Source: RYN-230 sp963841695 (lineage in GTDB: Bacteria; Actinomycetota; Actinomycetes; Streptosporangiales; Streptosporangiaceae). From it: 64,000 bases of DNA. The stretch lies in assembly GCA_963841695.1 (NCBI GenBank), contig CAWJDQ010000003.1, forward strand, positions 372,001 through 436,000. Direction: 5' to 3'. The position numbers were made by a program, and so were the translations under genes. This document shows, in pieces, positions 55,645 to 64,000 of the stretch. The first letter of the stretch is position 1; each line of letters starts with the position of its first letter. Under the pieces are notes generated by a model. It did no database searches and had not been told where the DNA came from. It worked only from the letters and a program-made list of their open reading frames with translations.

Positions 55645-56412
55645 GTGGAGCAGCAACAGCCTCCCTCGCCGCCTGGTGAGCGGTACGAGGACCTCATCGA
55701 GGTCTTCACGGTGCTCAGCCGGACGCTGGCCGAAGATGAGTCAGTGCAGGACACCCTGGCCAGCATCCTCGCGCTGGCCTTGCGGCTGGTCCCGGGCTGC
55801 TCGGCAGCGAGCGTGACGGTGCTGGATGAGCAGGGACGGCCCGCCACGATCGCCGCCACCGACGAGGAAACGCGCGAACTGGACCGCCGCCAGTACCTCC
55901 TGCACGACGGCCCCTGCCTCGACGCGGCCCGGCGCCAGCAGGTCAGCCGCTGGAGCCTGCCCCAGGCGGAGCAGCAGTGGCCGGAATTCACCAGCCTGGC
56001 CACGGAGATGGGACTGCGCAGCTACCTCGCCGCCGGTCTCGGCCTCGGTGACCAGCGGCTCGGGGCGCTGAACCTGAGCAGCCGCGACACCGACGGCTTC
56101 AGCCAGCTCGATGAGGGGCTGGTCTCGCTGTTCATCGCGCCCGCCGCGGCCGCCATCGTGACCATGACCCGGTATGCCCAGGCCCGTGACCTGGCCGGCC
56201 AGCTCAACCAGGCGCTCCGCTCCCGCGCGGTCATCGACCAGGCCATCGGGATCATCATGGCGGAGTCGAAGGTCGATGCCGAGCGGGCCTTCGCCATGCT
56301 CAGCCGGGCCTCGAACAACCGGCGGATGAAGCTCCGGGATCTGGCCGCCGAGATCGTCACCCGGGTCAGCGGGCAGGCGCCCGCCGAGTACGCGGGCGAG
56401 CCACAACCCTGA
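55645..56412 (+). CDS. GAF-ANTAR domain regulator
   Basis: 255 residues: N-terminal GAF domain (about 20-170; LRLVPGCSAASVTVLDEQGR, LGLGDQRLGALNLSSRD), then an ANTAR RNA-binding domain (RSRAVIDQAIGIIMAESKVD, AFAMLSRASNNRRMKLRDLA). ANTAR proteins bind two-hairpin RNA motifs to prevent transcription termination. GTG 55645 is the likely start. I did not find a canonical AxxG two-hairpin target in the upstream leader. Confidence 0.9.
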   Translation: MEQQQPPSPPGERYEDLIEVFTVLSRTLAEDESVQDTLASILALALRLVPGCSAASVTVLDEQGRPATIAATDEETRELDRRQYLLHDGPCLDAARRQQVSRWSLPQAEQQWPEFTSLATEMGLRSYLAAGLGLGDQRLGALNLSSRDTDGFSQLDEGLVSLFIAPAAAAIVTMTRYAQARDLAGQLNQALRSRAVIDQAIGIIMAESKVDAERAFAMLSRASNNRRMKLRDLAAEIVTRVSGQAPAEYAGEPQP

Positions 56413-56500
56413 TCCCGTCCGCGGCCCCGTCCCGGCGAAGTACGATACGCACGACCAGACGCTGCGGTCAGGACGCTGCGCCGGCGGGCCCGGGAGGCTG

Positions 56501-56995
56501 ATGAACCAGGACACGGTTCAGCTGAACCCCGTACCGCCAGGCGCGGCCCGGCCGGACCGGGACCTGGCCGAGTGCCCGGGGACCGCTCCGGCGGACCTGC
56601 AGCGGGCCGAAGCCGGGCTGTCTGTCCTGCTCGAAGTCTGGCAGCGGGCCATCGAGGAGCTGGGGGCGATGCTCCCGCCCGCTCAGGTCCGCGCGCTGCT
56701 CGCCATCGAGGCCGCGGACAGCCTGAACGTGACCGGCCTGGCCAGGGTGCTGGGTGCCTCCCCCTCCGCGACCAGCCGGCTCTGCGACCGCCTGGTCGCG
56801 GCCGGGCTGGTGGCCCGGGTGCCCGCCGCGGCCAGCCGCCGGGAGATCCTGCTTCAGCTGACCGAGTCCGGCCAGCGGCTCACCGGCTGGATCCGGGACC
56901 AGCGGCGGGCCGCGCTGATCCGGGTGCTGGAGACGATCAGCGACGACGGCCGCGCGGACCTGACCCGCGGGCTCAGCGAGATACTCCTGCCGTAG
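56501..56995 (+). CDS. MarR-family transcriptional regulator
   Basis: 164 residues with a winged helix: VRALLAIEAADSLNVTGLAR, LGASPSATSRLCDRLVAAGL and a wing VARVPAAASRREILLQLTES. ATG 56501 follows GGGAGG. It stands alone between the ANTAR gene and the convergent cyclic-nucleotide-binding gene. Ligand and targets unknown. Confidence 0.88.
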   Translation: MNQDTVQLNPVPPGAARPDRDLAECPGTAPADLQRAEAGLSVLLEVWQRAIEELGAMLPPAQVRALLAIEAADSLNVTGLARVLGASPSATSRLCDRLVAAGLVARVPAAASRREILLQLTESGQRLTGWIRDQRRAALIRVLETISDDGRADLTRGLSEILLP

Positions 56996-57004
56996 CGGCG
57001 CCCC

Positions 57005-57063
57005 GGTTCACGGCACCCGGGTTCACGGGCCTCCAGGCTCACGGGCATCCAGGCTCACTGGGC
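57005..57063. repeat. Imperfect 16-bp tandem repeat between convergent genes
   Basis: About four copies of a GGCTCACGGGCATCCA-like unit follow the MarR stop and reach the stop of the cyclic-nucleotide-binding gene. Confidence 0.55.
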
Positions 57064-57507
57064 GGCGGCCTCCAGCAGCCTGGCCCGGGTGGCCTGGAGG
57101 CGGTGCGCCACCGCAGCCAGCACCCGCCGGGTGAGCTCATACCCGAAGGCCGGATCCTCGTCGCAGCAGCGCAGGACCGCGGCCGCGTCGAACTCGAACG
57201 CCTCGGTGGGCTGGGTCGCGGCCGCGCCGAACTGCCACTGGCCGGGCGGCAGGAACCAGGACAGGCCGACCATCTCGCCGCGGCCCAGCGTTTCCACCGT
57301 GATCCGCCGTCCGGGCAGGTCCAGGTCCAGCGCCACCTGGCCCGCCCGGATCAGCCAGAACTGATGCGGCATCCGGCCCGCGGCAAAGAACCGGTACCCG
57401 GCGGGCACGTTGACCAGCGACGCCGCCCCGGCCAGCAGGCCGAGGTGGGACCCGGTCATCCCGCGCAGGAACTGGTGCCCGGCGAGCGCGGACGCCGACA
57501 CCGGCAT
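57055..57507 (-). CDS. Cyclic-nucleotide-binding-domain protein lacking a DNA-binding domain
   Basis: 150 residues forming one Crp/Fnr-type cNMP-binding beta-roll (LVNVPAGYRFFAAGRMPHQF, LIRAGQVALDLDLPGRRITV, LGRGEMVGLSWFLPPG) and the start of the C-helix (LAAVAHRLQATRARLLEAAA). It then stops, with no HTH. The phosphate-binding cassette is not canonical, so it may bind another ligand. ATG 57507 lacks a clear ribosome site. It shares a DosR-like box region with the divergent PPOX gene. Confidence 0.82.
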   Translation of the reverse strand: MPVSASALAGHQFLRGMTGSHLGLLAGAASLVNVPAGYRFFAAGRMPHQFWLIRAGQVALDLDLPGRRITVETLGRGEMVGLSWFLPPGQWQFGAAATQPTEAFEFDAAAVLRCCDEDPAFGYELTRRVLAAVAHRLQATRARLLEAAAQ

Positions 57508-57665
57508 CCGGCGGTCCGGCCGCGGGCTGGCCGCGGCCGGCGTCCCCGGACCTGCTGTTCTCCGGTCATGGTCAGTCCTCCCCCGGAAACGCCCCGGCTG
57601 TCTGCAGTAGAGCTACCCGTTCCGGCGGCCGGGTACGTCGGCCGAGGACCGCGGTACCTCCGCAG

Positions 57666-57679
57666 GGGACCTTTGCCCC
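57666..57679. promoter_or_regulatory. DosR-box-like palindrome between divergent genes
   Basis: GGGACCTTTGCCCC agrees with 11 of 14 positions of the DosR core. It lies 88 bases before the PPOX ATG and 159 bases from the cyclic-nucleotide-binding gene start, and could serve either. Confidence 0.5.
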
Positions 57680-57767
57680 TACGTCCCGGGCCTGGACGGG
57701 GACAGAGTGTCGGGCAGGGAACGGGACCGGCACCACCGTGGCCGCCAGGCGCATCCCGGGAGGTGCG

Positions 57768-58184
57768 ATGACCATGACGGGGACGCGGAAGCTGGAAGCG
57801 CTGCCGCGGGAGGAATCGCTGCGGCTGCTGCGCACCGTGTCCCTGGGCCGGCTGGTCTTCAGCCATCTGGCGCTGCCCGCTATCCGGCCGGTCAACCATG
57901 TGGTGGATGGCGAGCTGGTGGTCATCCGGGCCTACGCCGGCACCACGATCGGGGCCGCGGTGGGCAGCAACAGCGGCATGGTCGTCGCCTACGAGGCCGA
58001 CCTCATCGACCCGGATACCCACCTCGGCTGGAGCGTGATCATCGTGGGCCGGGCGACCCGGGTCCCCGAGGGCGCGGAAGCCGACCATTTCCGGCGGCTC
58101 CTCCAGCCCTGGGTGGCGGGCGACGACGGCGATGTCATCACGATCCAGGCGGACATGGTGGACGGCTTCCGGCTGCTGGCCTGA
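57768..58184 (+). CDS. PPOX-family (pyridoxamine 5'-phosphate oxidase-like) flavin-binding protein
   Basis: 138 residues of split-barrel fold: LRLLRTVSLGRLVFSHLALP, IRPVNHVVDGELVVIRAYAG, AVGSNSGMVVAYEADLID and GWSVIIVGRATRV. This group binds FMN, F420 or heme and includes DosR-regulated members in mycobacteria. ATG 57768 follows GGGAGG. Its last 47 bases overlap the convergent cydC end. A DosR-like box lies upstream. Confidence 0.85.
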   Translation: MTMTGTRKLEALPREESLRLLRTVSLGRLVFSHLALPAIRPVNHVVDGELVVIRAYAGTTIGAAVGSNSGMVVAYEADLIDPDTHLGWSVIIVGRATRVPEGAEADHFRRLLQPWVAGDDGDVITIQADMVDGFRLLA

Positions 58185-59976
58185 CCTGGGCCGCCACCCA
58201 CATCCGCTGGTACAGGCCGCCCGCCTGGAGCAGTTCCTGATGGGTGCCCCGCTCGGCCACCCGGCCGCCGTCCAGCACGACGATCTCGTCTACCTGGTCC
58301 AGCCCGTCCATCTCGTGCGTGATGAGCAGGGTGGCCCGGCCGCGGGCGGTGGCCCGCGCGGTCGCGGCCAGCAGATCCGCGGTCAGCGCCCGCCGGTTGC
58401 CGGTGTCCAGGTGCGCGGTGGGCTCGTCCAGGATCAGCAGCGGCGGGTCGGCCAGCAGCGCCCGGGCCAGCGCGATCCGCTGCCGCTCACCGCCGGAGAC
58501 GGCGGCCCCGCGGGACCCGACCGGGGTGTCCCAGCCCTGCGGCAGGGAGCCGATCCACGGCAGCAGCCGGGCCTGCCCGGCGGCCGCCGCCACCTCGTCA
58601 TGGCTGGCTCCCGGGCGGGCCAGCCGGATGTTGGCGGCGATGGTCGTGTCGAACAGATGAGGATCCTGGGCGCAGCCGGTGATCACGGTGCGCACCTCAT
58701 CAGGGTCGTAGCTGGCCAGGTCCGCGCCGCCCAGGGTGGCCGAGCCGCCCGCCAGGTCGCAGAACCGCAGCAGCAGCGCGGCCACCGTGGACTTGCCGGC
58801 CCCGCTCGGGCCGATCAGGGCCACCCGCCGGCCGGCGTCCAGGTCGAGGTCCACGCCGTCGAGGGCCAGCGGCCCGTCCGGCTCGTACCGCACCTGGGCG
58901 CCGCGCAGCCGGACCCGCAGCGGGCCGCCCGGCAGCGGGCGGGGCGCGGCCGGGGCGGCCACCGGGTCCGGCGCGTCCAGCACCGCGCCCACCCGGGCCG
59001 CGCTGGCCCGGGCGTGGCCCAGCGCGATGGCCGCCGCGGGCAGCGTGTTCACCGCCTCGAAGGAGGCCAGCGCGGTCAGCGTGATCACGGCCAGCGGCAC
59101 CCGGTTCATCGCGCCCGAGCCGACCGCGGCCACGCCCAGCACGAGCACCCCCCAGAGGGTCAGCCCGGCCACCGCCTGGGACAGCCCGCTGCCCAGCGCG
59201 GCCCCGGCCGCCGACGCCCGGGCCAGCCGGGTCAGCTCCTGGTCGGCCGCGTCGGACCGGGCCAGCGCGGCGTCCTGGGCGCCGAACGCGTGCAGGTCCG
59301 CCGCCCCGGCCAGCAGGTCGGTCACCCGGGCGCTCAGCGCGCCGCGGGCGGGCGCGGTGCGCCGCGCCGACCGGCGGGCCCGGGCCGCGGCCAGCCAGGA
59401 CACGGCCAGCCCGGCCACCAGCAGCCCGGCCGCCAGCACCAGGCCGGCCGGGGCCAGGATGGCCAGGCACACGGCGGCCGCGCCCGCGCCGACGATGAAG
59501 GCGGTCAGCGGGGGCGCGATCCCGCGGATGAACAGGTCCTGGGTGGCGTCCACGTCACTGACCAGCCGGGCCACCAGGTCACCGGACCGGAACTCGCGCA
59601 GACCGGCCGGGGCCAGCCGCTCCAGCCGCTGGTAGACGCGGACCCGCACGTCGGCCAGCACCCGGAAGGCCGCGTCGTGCGAGGCGAGCCGCTCGACGTA
59701 GCGGAACACGCCCCGCCCCAGGGAGAACGCCTGCACCGCGACAATGGCCACGGTGATGGCCACCACGTTGGGATGCTGGGCCGCGCGGGCCAGCAGGAAT
59801 CCGGACGTGCCGAGCAGCGCCACGGCGCAGCCGGTGGACAAGGCGCCCGCCAGCACCCCCAGCACCAGCTCACCGCGCAGCGGCCGGGCCATCCGCAGCA
59901 GCCGCAGCAGCGGGCGCCCGCCCCTGGACAGGACCGGCTCGCCCGGGGACGATACGGGCGACGGGAGCGCGGTCAT
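58138..59976 (-). CDS. cydC: CydC subunit of the CydDC ABC transporter
   Basis: 612 residues: six-helix ABC membrane domain then ATPase with Walker A LIGPSGAGKSTVAALLL, signature AAVSGGERQRIALARALL, Walker B LLILDEPTAHLD and ITHEMDGL. CydDC exports reductant (glutathione/cysteine in E. coli) or handles heme and is needed for assembly of cytochrome bd. ATG 59976 overlaps the cydD stop (ATGA). The C-terminal tail (PAAGSRPPCPPGS) overlaps the PPOX gene on the other strand. Confidence 0.93.
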   Translation of the reverse strand: MTALPSPVSSPGEPVLSRGGRPLLRLLRMARPLRGELVLGVLAGALSTGCAVALLGTSGFLLARAAQHPNVVAITVAIVAVQAFSLGRGVFRYVERLASHDAAFRVLADVRVRVYQRLERLAPAGLREFRSGDLVARLVSDVDATQDLFIRGIAPPLTAFIVGAGAAAVCLAILAPAGLVLAAGLLVAGLAVSWLAAARARRSARRTAPARGALSARVTDLLAGAADLHAFGAQDAALARSDAADQELTRLARASAAGAALGSGLSQAVAGLTLWGVLVLGVAAVGSGAMNRVPLAVITLTALASFEAVNTLPAAAIALGHARASAARVGAVLDAPDPVAAPAAPRPLPGGPLRVRLRGAQVRYEPDGPLALDGVDLDLDAGRRVALIGPSGAGKSTVAALLLRFCDLAGGSATLGGADLASYDPDEVRTVITGCAQDPHLFDTTIAANIRLARPGASHDEVAAAAGQARLLPWIGSLPQGWDTPVGSRGAAVSGGERQRIALARALLADPPLLILDEPTAHLDTGNRRALTADLLAATARATARGRATLLITHEMDGLDQVDEIVVLDGGRVAERGTHQELLQAGGLYQRMWVAAQVRPAAGSRPPCPPGS

Positions 59977-61734
59977 GACGTCGCCACCAGCGGGCGCCCG
60001 CCGTCGATAGTGCCGAAGCAGCCCGCGGCCAGCACCAGCCGGCCCTGGTCCAGGGTCAGGGTCCGGTCGGCGCCGCCCGCCCAGCCCGGCCCGTGGGTGA
60101 TCAGGACCACGGTCCGCCCGGCCATCAGCTGCTCGATGGTGTCGGTGATCATCCGGGCGGTGAGCGGGTCCAGGTGCGCCGCGGGCTCGTCGAGCAGCAG
60201 CAGGGGCGCGTCCTGCAGGAACGCCCGGGCCAGCGCGATCCGCTGCCGCTGCCCCGCGGACAGCCGCGCCCCGCGCTCGCCCAGCGGTGTGGCGTAGTCA
60301 CCGGGCAGCGACCCGATGAACCCGGCCGCTCCCGCCAGGGTGGCCGCGTGCGCGATGTCCGCCGGGGACGCGTCCGGGCGGCCGAGGGCGATGTTGCTGG
60401 CTACCGTGCCGTCGAACAGGTAGGGGTGCTGCGGCACCCAGGCGATCTGCCGGCGCCACGCGGCCAGGTCGAACGCGGTGATATCGGTCGGCCGGCCCCC
60501 CGTCCGGGCCGGCCTCGATCCGCCCCCCGGTCGGCGAGGCGAACCGCAGCAGCAGGGCCAGCAGCGAGCTCTTGCCCGCGCCACTCGCCCCGGTGACCGC
60601 GATCCGCTCACCGGGCCGGATCACCACAGACACCCGGTCCAGCGCTGGCGCGGCCCGGCCCGGGTACACCAGCGAGGTTCCGTTGAGGAAAATAAAGTCG
60701 CGGCGCAGGTCAGCGGGGGCGGGCGGGCCGGACCCCAGCCCGCGCCCGGCCGGTGCGGTCAGCGGTGCGGCTCCCTGCGGGAGCGGGGTCTCGAGGATCT
60801 CGCAGGCGCGGCCCGCCGCGGTCACCCCCTCCATGCTCGCGTGGAACTGCATGCCGACCGCGCGCAGCGGCAGGTACGCCTCGGGGGTGAGCAGCAGGAC
60901 CAGCAGCGCGGTCTGGTAGGACAGGTGCCCGCTCAGCAGCCGCAGCCCCACCTCGGTCGCGACCAGCGCGGTCGCCACGGCCGCGGTCAGCTCCAGCACG
61001 AACGCGGACAGGAACGCGACCCGCAGCGTGCGCATGGTCGCGTGCCGGTGCGCGTCGGTGACCTCCCCGATCACCGCGGCCTGGGCTTTGGCCCGGCCGA
61101 ACAGCTTGAGCGTGGGCAGCCCCTCGACCACGTCCAGGAAGTGCCCGCCGAGGCGGGCCAGCAGCTGCCACTGGTGACCGGTCTGGGCCCGGGTCTGCAG
61201 GCCGATCAGCACCATGAAGATCGGGACGAGCGGCAGCGTGACCGCGATCACCACCGCCGAGATCCAGTCGGCCAGCCCCACCCGGACCAGCACCGCCACC
61301 GGCACCAGGAAGGCCAGCACCAGCTGGGGCAGGAACCGGGCGAAGTAGGCGTCGAGCGCGTCCAGGCCCTTGGTGGACACGGTGGTGATCTCGCCGGCCT
61401 GCTGGCCGCCGAGCCAGGCCGGTCCGAGCCGCAGCACGTGCGCGGTGAGCTTGCGGCGCAGCTGCGACTTGACCGCCGCCGCGGCGCGCAGCGCGGCCAG
61501 TTCCCCGCCGTAGGCGGTCACCGCCCGGGCGGCCAGCACGGCCAGCAGCACCCCGAGCGTCCCGGCCAGGGCGGCCACGCCGATCCCCGTGGCCGGCGCG
61601 GCCAGGGCCCGGGCCAGCAGGCCCGCCTGGGCCAGGATCAGCGCGGTGGCGGCCAGCCCCAGCAGGACGGTGAGCACCAGGTACCCGCGGGCGGCAGCCG
61701 CGTGCCGGAGCAGCCGCGGATCGACCGGCCTCAT
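59973..61734 (-). CDS. cydD: CydD subunit of the CydDC ABC transporter (one frameshift)
   Basis: About 586 residues. Membrane domain with GPAWLGGQQAGEITTVSTKG and GLPTLKLFGRAKAQAAVIGE, typical of CydD. The ATPase half has Walker A VTGASGAGKSSLLALLL, signature ARLSAGQRQRIALARAFL and Walker B PLLLLDEPAAHLD. An extra G in a six-G run near 60497 shifts the frame between Walker A and the Q-loop. ATG 61734 overlaps the cydB stop (ATGA). Confidence 0.9.
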
Positions 61735-62885
61735 AGGCCGCTGGGCGAGGGTGTCGCCGCCGGCGGCCCGGCGGCAGGCGGCCCGGCGGGAGGCGGCCCG
61801 GCGGGAGGTGAGTCGGCGGGAGGTGAGTCGGCGGGAGGTGAGTCGGCGGGGGTCGGCGGAGGTGAGTCGGCCGGGCGCCTGGGCGGCAGCAGGGCAGGCA
61901 CGGGCGTGCCCTGGATCCGGTGCCGGAACACCCAGTAGGTCCAGGCCTGATAGGCCAGCACCACCGGGGTGAAGATCAAGGCGACCCAGGTCATGACGGT
62001 CAGAGTGTAATGTGATGATGACGCATTGTGAACGGTGAGGCTGTACGCTGCGGCGGTGGTGGAGGGCAGCACATCGGGCCACAGGTCGCCGAACAGCGTC
62101 ACCACGGCCAGCACCAGGGTGATCGCGGTGCCCGCGAAGGCCCAGCCCTCCCGGCCCCTGGCGATCGCCGCCACCGCGGCCAGCAGGGCCACCGCGGCCA
62201 CGGCCGCCGTGAGGTCGGTGGCCAGGCGGCCGTGCGCCACCTGGGTGGCCACCAGGAACCCGGCGGCTACCGGAACGGCGGCGGCCGCGACCCGCACCGC
62301 CGCCTTGCGGGCCCGGGCGCGCAGGTCGCCCGTGGTCCGCAGGGACAGGAAGATCGCGCCGTGCAGGGTGAACAGGGTCAGCGTGGCCAGGCCGCCGAGC
62401 AGCGCGTAGGGGTTCAGCAGGGTCAGCAGGTTGCCGGTGACCACGTGCCGGGCGTTCATCGGAACGCCGCGGACGATGTTGGCGAAGGCCACGCCCCACA
62501 GTAGCGCGGCCAGCGCCGATCCCGAGAAGATGGCCGTGTCCCAGCCGCGCCGCCAGCCGCGCGTGCCGACTTTGCCGCGGAACTCGAAGGACACGCCGCG
62601 GACGATCAGCGCCACCAGGATCAGCAGCAGAGCCAGGTAGAAGCCGCTGAACAGGGACGCGTACCAGAGCGGGAACGCCGCGAACGTCGCGCCGCCCGCG
62701 GTCAGCAGCCACACCTCGTTGCCGTCCCACACCGGGCCGATGGTGTTGATCATCGCCCGCCGGTCGGGGTCGTCGCGGCCCAGGAAGGGCAGCAGGATGC
62801 CGACCCCGAAGTCGAAGCCTTCCAGGACGAAGTACCCGATCCACAGGACGGCGATGAGGATGAACCACACAGTGGTGAGAGCCAT
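61731..62885 (-). CDS. cydB: Cytochrome bd oxidase subunit II
   Basis: 384 residues. Starts with the diagnostic VWFILIAVLWIGYFVLEGFD and contains INTIGPVWDGNEVWLLTAGG, SFEFRGK and the remaining helices of CydB. The C-terminus is an unusual Pro/Ala/Ser tail of about 45 residues with PPADS repeats. ATG 62885 has GCGGAG upstream and follows cydA by 21 bases. With CydA it forms the high-affinity terminal quinol oxidase used at low oxygen. Confidence 0.95.
   Translation of the reverse strand: MALTTVWFILIAVLWIGYFVLEGFDFGVGILLPFLGRDDPDRRAMINTIGPVWDGNEVWLLTAGGATFAAFPLWYASLFSGFYLALLLILVALIVRGVSFEFRGKVGTRGWRRGWDTAIFSGSALAALLWGVAFANIVRGVPMNARHVVTGNLLTLLNPYALLGGLATLTLFTLHGAIFLSLRTTGDLRARARKAAVRVAAAAVPVAAGFLVATQVAHGRLATDLTAAVAAVALLAAVAAIARGREGWAFAGTAITLVLAVVTLFGDLWPDVLPSTTAAAYSLTVHNASSSHYTLTVMTWVALIFTPVVLAYQAWTYWVFRHRIQGTPVPALLPPRRPADSPPPTPADSPPADSPPADSPPAGPPPAGPPAAGPPAATPSPSGL
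61799..61870 (-). repeat. 15-bp tandem repeat in the cydB 3' end
   Basis: At least three exact copies plus degenerate ones of GGCGGGAGGTGAGTC (plus-strand reading), encoding PPADS repeats in the C-terminal tail. Confidence 0.85.
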
Positions 62886-62906
62886 GTCAGTCTCCGCAGA
62901 TCACGG

Positions 62907-64000
62907 CTAGTAGGTGAAGGCGGGCACGGGCTCGCCGGTTCCGGTCCCGGTCCCGGGCGTATCCGATTCCCCGGGCGGCCCGGCCTTGATCGACCGGATC
63001 ATCAGCCAGCCGGCCACCGCGCCCAGCCCCCCGTACAGCAGGGTGAACACCAGCAGGGACGTCAGCACGGTCCAGGCCGAGACGCCCGGCGACACGCTCT
63101 GCGACGTCTGCAGCACGCCGAACACCGTCCACGGTTGCCGGCCCATCTCGGTGAAGATCCAGCCCATGGTGCTGGCCAGGAACGGGGTGGCGACCGCGGC
63201 GATGGCCGCCCGGTAGAACCAGCGGCTCCGCGGGATCCGGCGCCGCCGGGTCAGCCACAGCCCGGCCAGGCTGAACAGCGCGGCCAGCGTGCCGAACCCG
63301 ATCATCAGGCGGAACGACCAGTAGGTCACCGGGATGTAGGGCTTGTAGTCGCCGGGGCCGTACTTCTTCTCGTAGGCGCGCTGGACGTTGTTGATGCCCT
63401 GCACCGTGCCGTGCGGATCCAGGGTGGCGATCAGGGACAGCAGGTAGGGCACCCGGACCCCCCACAGCTGCTGGTTACCGTTCAGCGTGCCCACCGTGAA
63501 CAGCGAGAACGAGGCCGACGAGGACGTGCTGTACAGGGCTTCCGCGGCCGCCATCTTCATCGGCTGCTGGGAGTCCATCAGCCGGGCCTGGATGTCGCCG
63601 GTGGCCGCGGTGGCGATCCCGGCGACCAGGGTCACCACCAGGCCGAGCCGCATGGCCCGGCGGAACAGCTCGGTGTCGCGGACGGTCGCGCCCGAGCGCC
63701 GGGCCAGGTGCCAGGCGCTGGCCGCGACGATGAACACCCCGGCCGTCACCAGGCCGGCGAAGAACACGTGCGGCAGGGCCGCGAGCACGGTGGAGTTGGT
63801 CAGGACCTTCCAGATGCTGGTCAGCTCGGCCCGGTGGGTCACCGGGTTGATCCGGTAGCCGACCGGGTGCTGCATCCAGGAGTTCGCGGCCAGGATGAAG
63901 TAGGCGGACAGGTTGCTGCCCAGCGCGGCCAGCCAGATCATCGCCAGGTGCACCCGGGGCGAGAGCCGGCCCCAGCCGAAGATCCACAGCCCGAGGAACG
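62907..64000 (-). CDS. cydA: Cytochrome bd oxidase subunit I, N-terminus beyond the window
   Basis: At least 364 residues; the frame is still open at the right edge (FLGLWIFGWGRLSPRVHLAM and onward). GSNLSAYFILAANSWMQHPVGY, GDIQARLMDSQQPMKMAAAE, TYWSFRLMIGFG and the quinol-binding loop motif EMGRQPWTVFGVLQTSQSVSP are diagnostic of CydA. The spacing and short loop are of the short-Q-loop form. First gene visible of the cydA-B-D-C operon. Heme ligands in the missing N-terminus cannot be checked. Confidence 0.95.
   Translation of the reverse strand, partial: FLGLWIFGWGRLSPRVHLAMIWLAALGSNLSAYFILAANSWMQHPVGYRINPVTHRAELTSIWKVLTNSTVLAALPHVFFAGLVTAGVFIVAASAWHLARRSGATVRDTELFRRAMRLGLVVTLVAGIATAATGDIQARLMDSQQPMKMAAAEALYSTSSSASFSLFTVGTLNGNQQLWGVRVPYLLSLIATLDPHGTVQGINNVQRAYEKKYGPGDYKPYIPVTYWSFRLMIGFGTLAALFSLAGLWLTRRRRIPRSRWFYRAAIAAVATPFLASTMGWIFTEMGRQPWTVFGVLQTSQSVSPGVSAWTVLTSLLVFTLLYGGLGAVAGWLMIRSIKAGPPGESDTPGTGTGTGEPVPAFTY

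Noticed and set aside
60298..62868. An 856-codon minus-strand frame suggesting a giant protein
   Set aside because: It is the first part of cydD joined to an antisense-type reading of cydB in another frame. The true cydB frame and the ATGA junction at 61731-61734 are clear.
1..64000. CRISPR arrays, tRNA or rRNA genes, insertion sequences, prophage
   Set aside because: No regularly spaced repeats, cloverleaf-like sequences, transposase motifs or phage structural genes were recognised by eye.

Overview
The window is very GC-rich, uses many GTG/TTG starts and ATGA/TGATG stop-start overlaps, and encodes families typical of high-GC Gram-positive bacteria: SigE- and SigK-type ECF factors, a DevR/DevS (DosR/DosS) pair, a DUF3052 protein, an ANTAR protein and a PmmB/DeoD pair. 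This points to an actinomycete, probably a soil or plant-litter relative of the Streptosporangiales/Streptomycetales. I cannot name the species from sequence alone.

Layout. 1-3.5 kb: end of an unknown gene, a CpdA-like phosphodiesterase, and a long ORF joining a SAM methyltransferase to a tandem MarR-type regulator. 3.6-5.4 kb: SigE-family sigma factor and a membrane-anchored YVTN beta-propeller. 5.4-18.3 kb: a divergent nucleoside locus. The minus-strand arm is unknown protein-cdd-deoA-add-deoC. The plus-strand arm is a BmpA lipoprotein, a double ATPase, two permeases, purine nucleoside phosphorylase and a PmmB-type phosphosugar mutase, so import, deamination, phosphorolysis and pentose-phosphate breakdown are together. 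18.5-24.9 kb: a degenerate nitrilase-fold protein, a Ser/Thr kinase, membrane proteins, and a small Mop plus XdhC pair.

25-46.4 kb is an L-arabinose/arabinan region: two sugar ABC importers, GH127 and GH51 arabinofuranosidases, three LacI regulators, araB-araD-araA and one MsmK/UgpC-type ATPase. It is interrupted by a divergent SigK-like sigma factor and ferritin-like protein. A LacI-type motif occurs in a candidate promoter and again across the first codons of araB.

46.5-64 kb looks like a hypoxia/dormancy island: universal stress protein, DevR-like regulator, DevS-like GAF kinase that keeps the heme-ligand histidine, an Rv1733c-like membrane protein, an unusual stand-alone cytochrome b, a GAF-ANTAR protein, a MarR regulator, a cyclic-nucleotide-binding-fold protein without HTH, a PPOX-family flavoprotein and the cydABDC operon (cydA runs off the window). 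Three DosR-box-like palindromes lie upstream of members of this group.

Caveat: many genes carry 1-base indels, clustered in 11.2-17.4 kb and 39.3-46.2 kb and scattered elsewhere. Downstream frames remain conserved, so I treat these as probable sequencing or assembly errors and give full gene spans rather than calling pseudogenes. No tRNA, rRNA, CRISPR or insertion sequence was recognised.
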